Part shown: positions 59,640 through 64,000 of the stretch, in pieces
Layout of the letters: every line of letters begins with the position of its first letter
Position numbering within the stretch: the stretch's first letter is position 1
DNA from: Shinisaurus crocodilurus
Lineage: Eukaryota; Chordata; Lepidosauria; Squamata; Shinisauridae
Direction: 5' to 3'
Length of the DNA stretch: 64,000 bases
Assembly (NCBI GenBank): GCA_021292165.1
Contig: CM037878.1
Span: 254,559,921-254,623,920 of the forward strand
Translations under genes and position numbers: made by a program
The notes under the pieces: generated by a model
What the model saw: the letters and a program-made list of their open reading frames with translations, nothing else
What the model was told of the DNA's origin: nothing
Database searches by the model: none

Positions 59640-60642
59640 GCAATCTTTTAGCAAGAGCCGGAAGAAATAATTTTAATAAAGTACAACTTTCGTCCCCTAG
59701 AAATTATTCAGACAAAGTTCCTAAGAGCCATATTTTCAGTTCCTCATTGTGTCCCCAACATAACTTTGCGACTGGAGGCTGGTTTAATCCCTATTGAAGC
59801 TCGTGCCAAGGTAAATATGATAAACTACTGGCTAAAACTTGTTTTTTCACCAGTAGGACTTGCACCACTGATTCTGTTGGACTCCTTTCATTCGAAGTGG
59901 AAAAGGCACCTGCTTAAAGAACTGTTATTAATGGGACTCTCCCCCAACACCTTAATAGCGCTGGGTTACTCCAAAGCCAAAGCAGTTGTTAAGCAGAGAA
60001 TCTGGGATATAGAATTACAAGATCATTTAAGTGCATTGCCCAAATTTAGTGGGATAGGTAATAAGATTTTTGACCCCCCCCCTTCATATCTGGCCAATTT
60101 AACTTTTCCCAAGCTCAGAAAAGCTCTTACTTTGGCCCGATTTAATGTCTTGCCTTCCATGCTTTTGGAGGGGAGATATCAAGGAATACCTTTCCAGGAC
60201 CGTCTCTGTCCCTGTAATAATGGGGAAGTTGAATCCGTGGGTCATGTTCTTTTATACTGTTCCTTCTATCGGGACATTCGCAGAGAACTTATTTTACCTA
60301 TTTTGTGTAAATTCCCAAGTAGATCAGAAGATCATTACATACTGCTGCTACTTTCTGACCAGATCCCCTCTATTACTAATAAAGTGGCCAAATTTTGTAC
60401 AGCTGCCATAGCTTGCCGCACTTCCTTGTTAAGATAGTGATCCTTTACCCTGGTTATGGTTTTGTTTTTGTTTTTTTGGTTTTTTTTTAAAATCTGATAT
60501 AAATTTTATACACCTTGGAATGTATTATTGTTATAATGGTGCTTTGTACGTTATATGTTTGTATATTTGATACTGTTTTATTATTGGGAGCTGGTCGTTG
60601 ACCGTAATAAATATATTCATTCATTCATTCATTCATTCATTT
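59640..60642 (+). mobile_element. Non-LTR retrotransposon 3' end with intact ORF2 C-terminus
   Basis: An open frame of roughly 250 codons runs from about 59670 to the stop at 60437, reading QTKFLRAIFSVPHCVPNITL, RLEAGLIPIEARAKVNMINY and so on. Toward its end a Cys/His cluster (CPCNNGEVESVGHVLLYC) has C-x-C-x10-H-x4-C spacing, like the zinc-knuckle region near the C-terminus of several LINE ORF2 proteins. About 200 bp of T-rich 3' UTR follows, then an (ATTC)n tail at 60617-60640. The reverse transcriptase core is missing by 5' truncation. The LINE clade is not resolved. The uninterrupted frame suggests a relatively recent insertion. Confidence 0.75.
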
Positions 60643-61269
60643 TAATAAAGAACAGAGCATAGATTTAGAAGTACATAATAATATATTTTAAAAATAAAAT
60701 AAAAGGAAAGCATATACACATTATCTCATTGTTTCTTTGGCTTTAACCAAACTTCTTACTTAGTTACCAGATGCTGCATTATTCTGTAGCTCCAGGTTTT
60801 AGTTAATAAAGCAGCAGCTTTTTAACCCAAGTGTCTGTAGCAAAGTACATACAACAGCAATGTGGTGAATGAAGAGTTAATATTTGTAGGCCATCTATCT
60901 CCCAGAGGCAGTGTGGGAAGAAGAACCCTTGCTATTGTCATCACTTTTAAGATGACTGACAGTACTTAGAGGCTCTAGGAGTTTTATACTAAAATATACA
61001 GTTTACGTTACATTTGTAGAAGTGATGGCTGTTCTTAGTGGAAGCCAGAGAACACCACTGAATCTCTATTACAACAAAGTCCAAGTTCTACATCTTGAAG
61101 TAAAAAGATATTCACTGCTTCAAAAGGGGCAACTGGGAAAGAGCAACATGCACCAAACGAATACACATACACCCAAACACCCGTCCTTTCTTCTAGTTTT
61201 TCTTCAAGGTCACCTAAGACTGCTTATGTTTGGCAGAAGTGACCTCACAAACTACCGTATGTAGTTTTC
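60643..61269. other. Unassigned sequence, no gene seen
   Basis: AT-rich. No frame of interest. Confidence 0.4.
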
Positions 61270-61272
61270 TAA

Positions 61273-61358
61273 GGGTATAATAATACTATGCATGTTTTGA
61301 CAGAAAAGGTCCTACAACTTTCAGCATTCTCCAGGCAGCCATGCATAGGATTGCACCC
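61273..61358. mobile_element. Palindromic MITE, family 1 copy d (shortened)
   Basis: gggtataataatactatgca at the left and gccatgcataggattgcacc at the right. TAA flanks both ends (61270-61272 and 61359-61361). The right inner arm is deleted compared with copies a-c. Confidence 0.75.
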
Positions 61359-61361
61359 TAA

Positions 61362-62690
61362 GTCAATCTTACGCTTAATCACATTGTCTAATTTCTTCAG
61401 GAACAGCAACAAAAAAAGTTGTTATTGGTAAATTCTGTCTCACAAGTTAATTTCCTATATGAAAAGTCTAACAGGCAAACTTGTTTAACATTCCAAAGAA
61501 ATGGAAGATAAACAGAGACAATAATTTCACTACAAAAATTGCAATTTGCATTGGTGCATTGGGGGGGGGGGGAATCAAAAGCAACAGTGGTGTAATACTT
61601 TTTATTAGGACCAACTGAAAGTTCATTTAAATTCAACAAACACCTCTCAACATTCTCAAACAAGTGATAGCCCAGAAAAAAGGAAAGTTGATAATTAATC
61701 TGAATCCACATTCCCCATGACCTTTCAACTGAACAGAGCAAGGTTTTTTAAATGGCTGCTGTTTTGCTCAAAATGAACAGGACAAACCTTCTGTATATGG
61801 CAGTGATTTCACCACTTGTATTCTACCATATCCAGTCCAAATAATAGGTTTCCACTTGAGTAGCGCAGGGAAATTACATGGATAAGTGGGCTTAGACATT
61901 ATGGGGAGAGTAGGGGAACCTGACAATGGGCTGCCATTTTCTGTAGTAGTCCCATTTCGACAGTATCGCCTGGCTCCACCCTCTGAGAAGCATAATTCCC
62001 CTTTGCTTGAAGCCAGGCATGAATAATTGCTGACTGATATGCACATGGAACAATTCTTCCACATAAATGAAGATAAATGCCTCCCTGTGTGTCCACTGAA
62101 GATAATAAGTGCTTGGCATCACCCTGGCTCCCTTTGGAACAGAACTGTGAAATTTGAGCCATTCTCCTCCAGCAGTTACTCTTTGATACAGCATCTATGA
62201 ATGTTATTATGTGCCATTGCTTCCTACCCCTTCCCAAAGGAAAAAAACGGGGTGCCATAGAAGACGAATTTGAAAAATTTAATACTACCTAGACCTGATA
62301 CATAGTTTTCCATTTCATTATCTCTATGTCATTCGTTGTGAAAGTCTCTGGCCTGGATAGAAGGGGCAAATGCCAAAAGCCTACAGTGACTGTGGACATG
62401 ATGGAAGCCAAGTTAAGCATGTTTAATGGAGGAAAGTTAAGCACACACTCTCACCAAATCCTTCCCATCCGTCTCCCTAATATGCTATTAGGGTATTAGG
62501 ATATCTTAACTTATGGGCATGCCAAAGGAAATAATACTTAAATAGTAGAAACAATAAATGGTGGAACTAAAGAGGGATGGACATACATCCATTGGTGAGT
62601 CACACTCTTAGAATCATGAGAGTCAAGGGGTGGGGACTAAGGAGGGTACCCCTCAACACTGAAAGGTGTGGATGGAGAGTAGAAAACAGA
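61362..62690. other. Unassigned sequence, no gene seen
   Basis: A G12 run at 61561-61572. Three overlapping minus-strand frames at 61768-62258 are in different phases. The longest, 119 codons, includes TQGGIYLHLCGRIVPCAYQS and could be a fragment of a retroelement protein, but no motif settles it. Confidence 0.35.
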
Positions 62691-62692
62691 TA

Positions 62693-63057
62693 CCGTATTT
62701 TTCGCTCCATAAGACGCACTCCCCCCCCAAAAATAGGGGGAAATGTCTTGTGTCTTATGGAGCGAGGCCAAGCCGCGTGCCCGCCAATCAGCTGGGCGAA
62801 GGATCAGCTGTTTGGTGCTGTGGCGCAGCGGCAGCAAGAGATTTGATGTTGCTTTCAGCTTTCGGCTACTCCGACCCAGCTGCCTGCAGCGGAGAAAGCG
62901 CAGGGTCGGGAAAGCCCTCCCCGCTCGGTTCTGTGACAGTGGCAGGGTTTTGTCATCATTTCACCATTTGGTTCAGAATATTTTTTTTCTTGTTTTCTTC
63001 CTCTAAAACCTAAGTGCGTCTTATGGTCTGGTGCGTCTTATGGAGTGAAAAATACGG
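62693..63057. mobile_element. mariner-like MITE, 365 bp
   Basis: Ends ccgtatttttcgctccataa (then gacgcac) and ttatggagtgaaaaatacgg are inverted repeats with one mismatch over about 27 bases. TA is duplicated on both sides (62691-62692 and 63058-63059). The sub-terminal blocks are themselves repeated in inverted form (gtgtcttatggagcga at 62750). The GC-rich interior (62765-62940) has no domain. Confidence 0.85.
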
Positions 63058-63183
63058 TATTGGTCTGTTCCTGCTTGCAGGACCGGGCCAGGCCTTATCG
63101 ATCTGCACTGCTCTCACCACTTGTGGATCTCTTACATTAATTAAAGTTGTGGCTCTAGTTTTACCCAACCTGCCATGTCTTGC

Positions 63184-63186
<3 letters not shown>

Positions 63187-63225
<39 letters not shown>
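63187..63225. repeat. (ATT)n microsatellite
   Basis: About 13 perfect units. Confidence 0.95.
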
Positions 63226-63298
63226 TGGGGGGAGGGGTCTGGCCACAATCACTGGACAGCCTTTGCAGTGAACATGTGTCTGAGCCAGACTGGCCAGC

Positions 63299-63509
63299 AT
63301 CAATTCATATCCCACCTGTCCTCTAAGGATTTCAGGGCAGCATACGTAGTCCTCCTGCATTTTATCCTCACAACAACCCTTTGAAGTAGGTTAGGCTGAT
63401 AGATGCTGAGTGATCCAAGGACACCCAATGAACACCATGGAGGAGTGAGGATTTGAACCTGCATCTTTGCAGTCCTAGTCTTATGCTTTAACCACTACAT
63501 CACATGGCA
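63299..63509 (-). mobile_element. Sauria-type tRNA-derived SINE, reverse orientation
   Basis: atttgaacctgcatctttgc and gctttaaccactacatcaca mark the tRNA-like head on the minus strand. tatcctcacaacaacccttt and gaagtaggttaggctgatag mark the body. The tail ends near 63300. Confidence 0.75.
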
Positions 63510-63747
63510 GTGACTATCCTCATTTCTACCTGGTCATACTCATTCTACTGCAGATAGTCATGACTGTGTTTGCCTTTGAGTCCTGAATTTTCAAGAAAAG
63601 CAAAGAAAAGTATTCTCAGTGGTGGCATTCCGTTTATGAAATTCCCTGCCTAGAAAGGCATTCCTGGAACCATCACTGTTATCCTTTCATTGTCAGGCAA
63701 ATATATTTTTATTCTCTCAGGTTTCTTAATATATTTTCTTTTCATCA
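63510..63747. other. Unassigned sequence, no gene seen
   Basis: Text such as ggtggcattccgtttatgaa and attccctgcctagaaaggca resembles a decayed LINE 3' piece but is too short to name. Confidence 0.35.
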
Positions 63748-63853
63748 TATATATATATATATATACATATATACACACAGTATATATATATATATATAGT
63801 GTGTGTATATATATATATATAGAGTATATATATATATATATGGTATATATATA
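63748..63853. repeat. Complex (TA)n microsatellite
   Basis: Several TA runs are separated by CACACAG, GTGTGTG, GAG and GG interruptions. The remainder to 64000 is unassigned. Confidence 0.95.
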
Positions 63854-64000
63854 TGAGATTTTTCAAGATATGCACGTAGTTCCTGCACATCAGATAGTTT
63901 ACAAGCATGAAAAAACAGTACACGAAAGTGATGACTTGATGCGCCCTATGAATTTATGGGCCAGTATGTTTGCAGACCAGTATCCTCCAGGATATTCTTC

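Noticed and set aside
61768..62258. Overlapping minus-strand frames as a retroviral or transposase gene
   Set aside because: The frames lie in different phases and no catalytic motif could be identified.

Overview
This window looks like nuclear DNA of a squamate reptile (lizard or snake). The main evidence is the repeats. There are tRNA-headed Sauria-type SINEs, CR1-type LINE 3' ends with the ATTCTATG-like tail, and an unusually dense set of short inverted-repeat (MITE) families of the kind common in lizard genomes. No intron-exon gene, tRNA gene, CRISPR array or operon is visible, and nothing suggests a microbial source. Species and clade names are inferred from memory of family sequences, not from a search.

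The only gene-like object is a retrocopy of cytoplasmic gamma-actin (ACTG1 type) at 10358-12320. It carries 5' leader, a 359-codon open frame without the normal start codon, and the whole 3' UTR down to AATAAA. A perfect 14-bp target-site duplication brackets it, and it has essentially no poly(A) tail.

Layout: 1-10 kb holds scattered SINE tails, MITEs and unassigned sequence. 10-12.3 kb is the actin retrocopy. 12.3-15 kb has a 1.2 kb solo LTR that splits an older palindromic repeat, followed by a CpG-rich hAT-type MITE. 15-25 kb has CR1-like LINE ends, the first 5S rRNA-derived SINE, further MITEs and a candidate conserved AT-rich block. 25-31 kb is microsatellites, a second 5S SINE and hAT and Harbinger-like MITEs. 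31.7-33.3 kb is a hAT-type element with two other elements inside it. 36.7-37.0 kb is a MITE split by the third 5S SINE. 39.6-41.2 kb is a composite repeat with a C-rich minisatellite. 43-49 kb has CR1, L2-like endonuclease and tRNA-SINE fragments. 50 kb has a GACTCG-studded hAT-type element. 53.2 kb has an 8-bp array of CACGTG motifs. 57.8-59.5 kb is a nearly perfect 400-bp inverted duplication. 59.6-60.6 kb is a LINE 3' end with an intact C-terminal frame. 62.7-63.1 kb is a mariner-like MITE.

The sequence acts as a record of mobile-element activity. Non-autonomous elements (SINEs, MITEs, a solo LTR, a retrocopy) dominate, and no complete transposase or reverse transcriptase frame is present. 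Several nested insertions can be ordered in time from their target-site duplications. The most noteworthy items are the 5S-head/CR1-tail SINE family (three copies), the inverted duplication whose breakpoint cuts a dated MITE, the start-less tailless actin retrocopy, and the 39.6-41.2 kb composite repeat.
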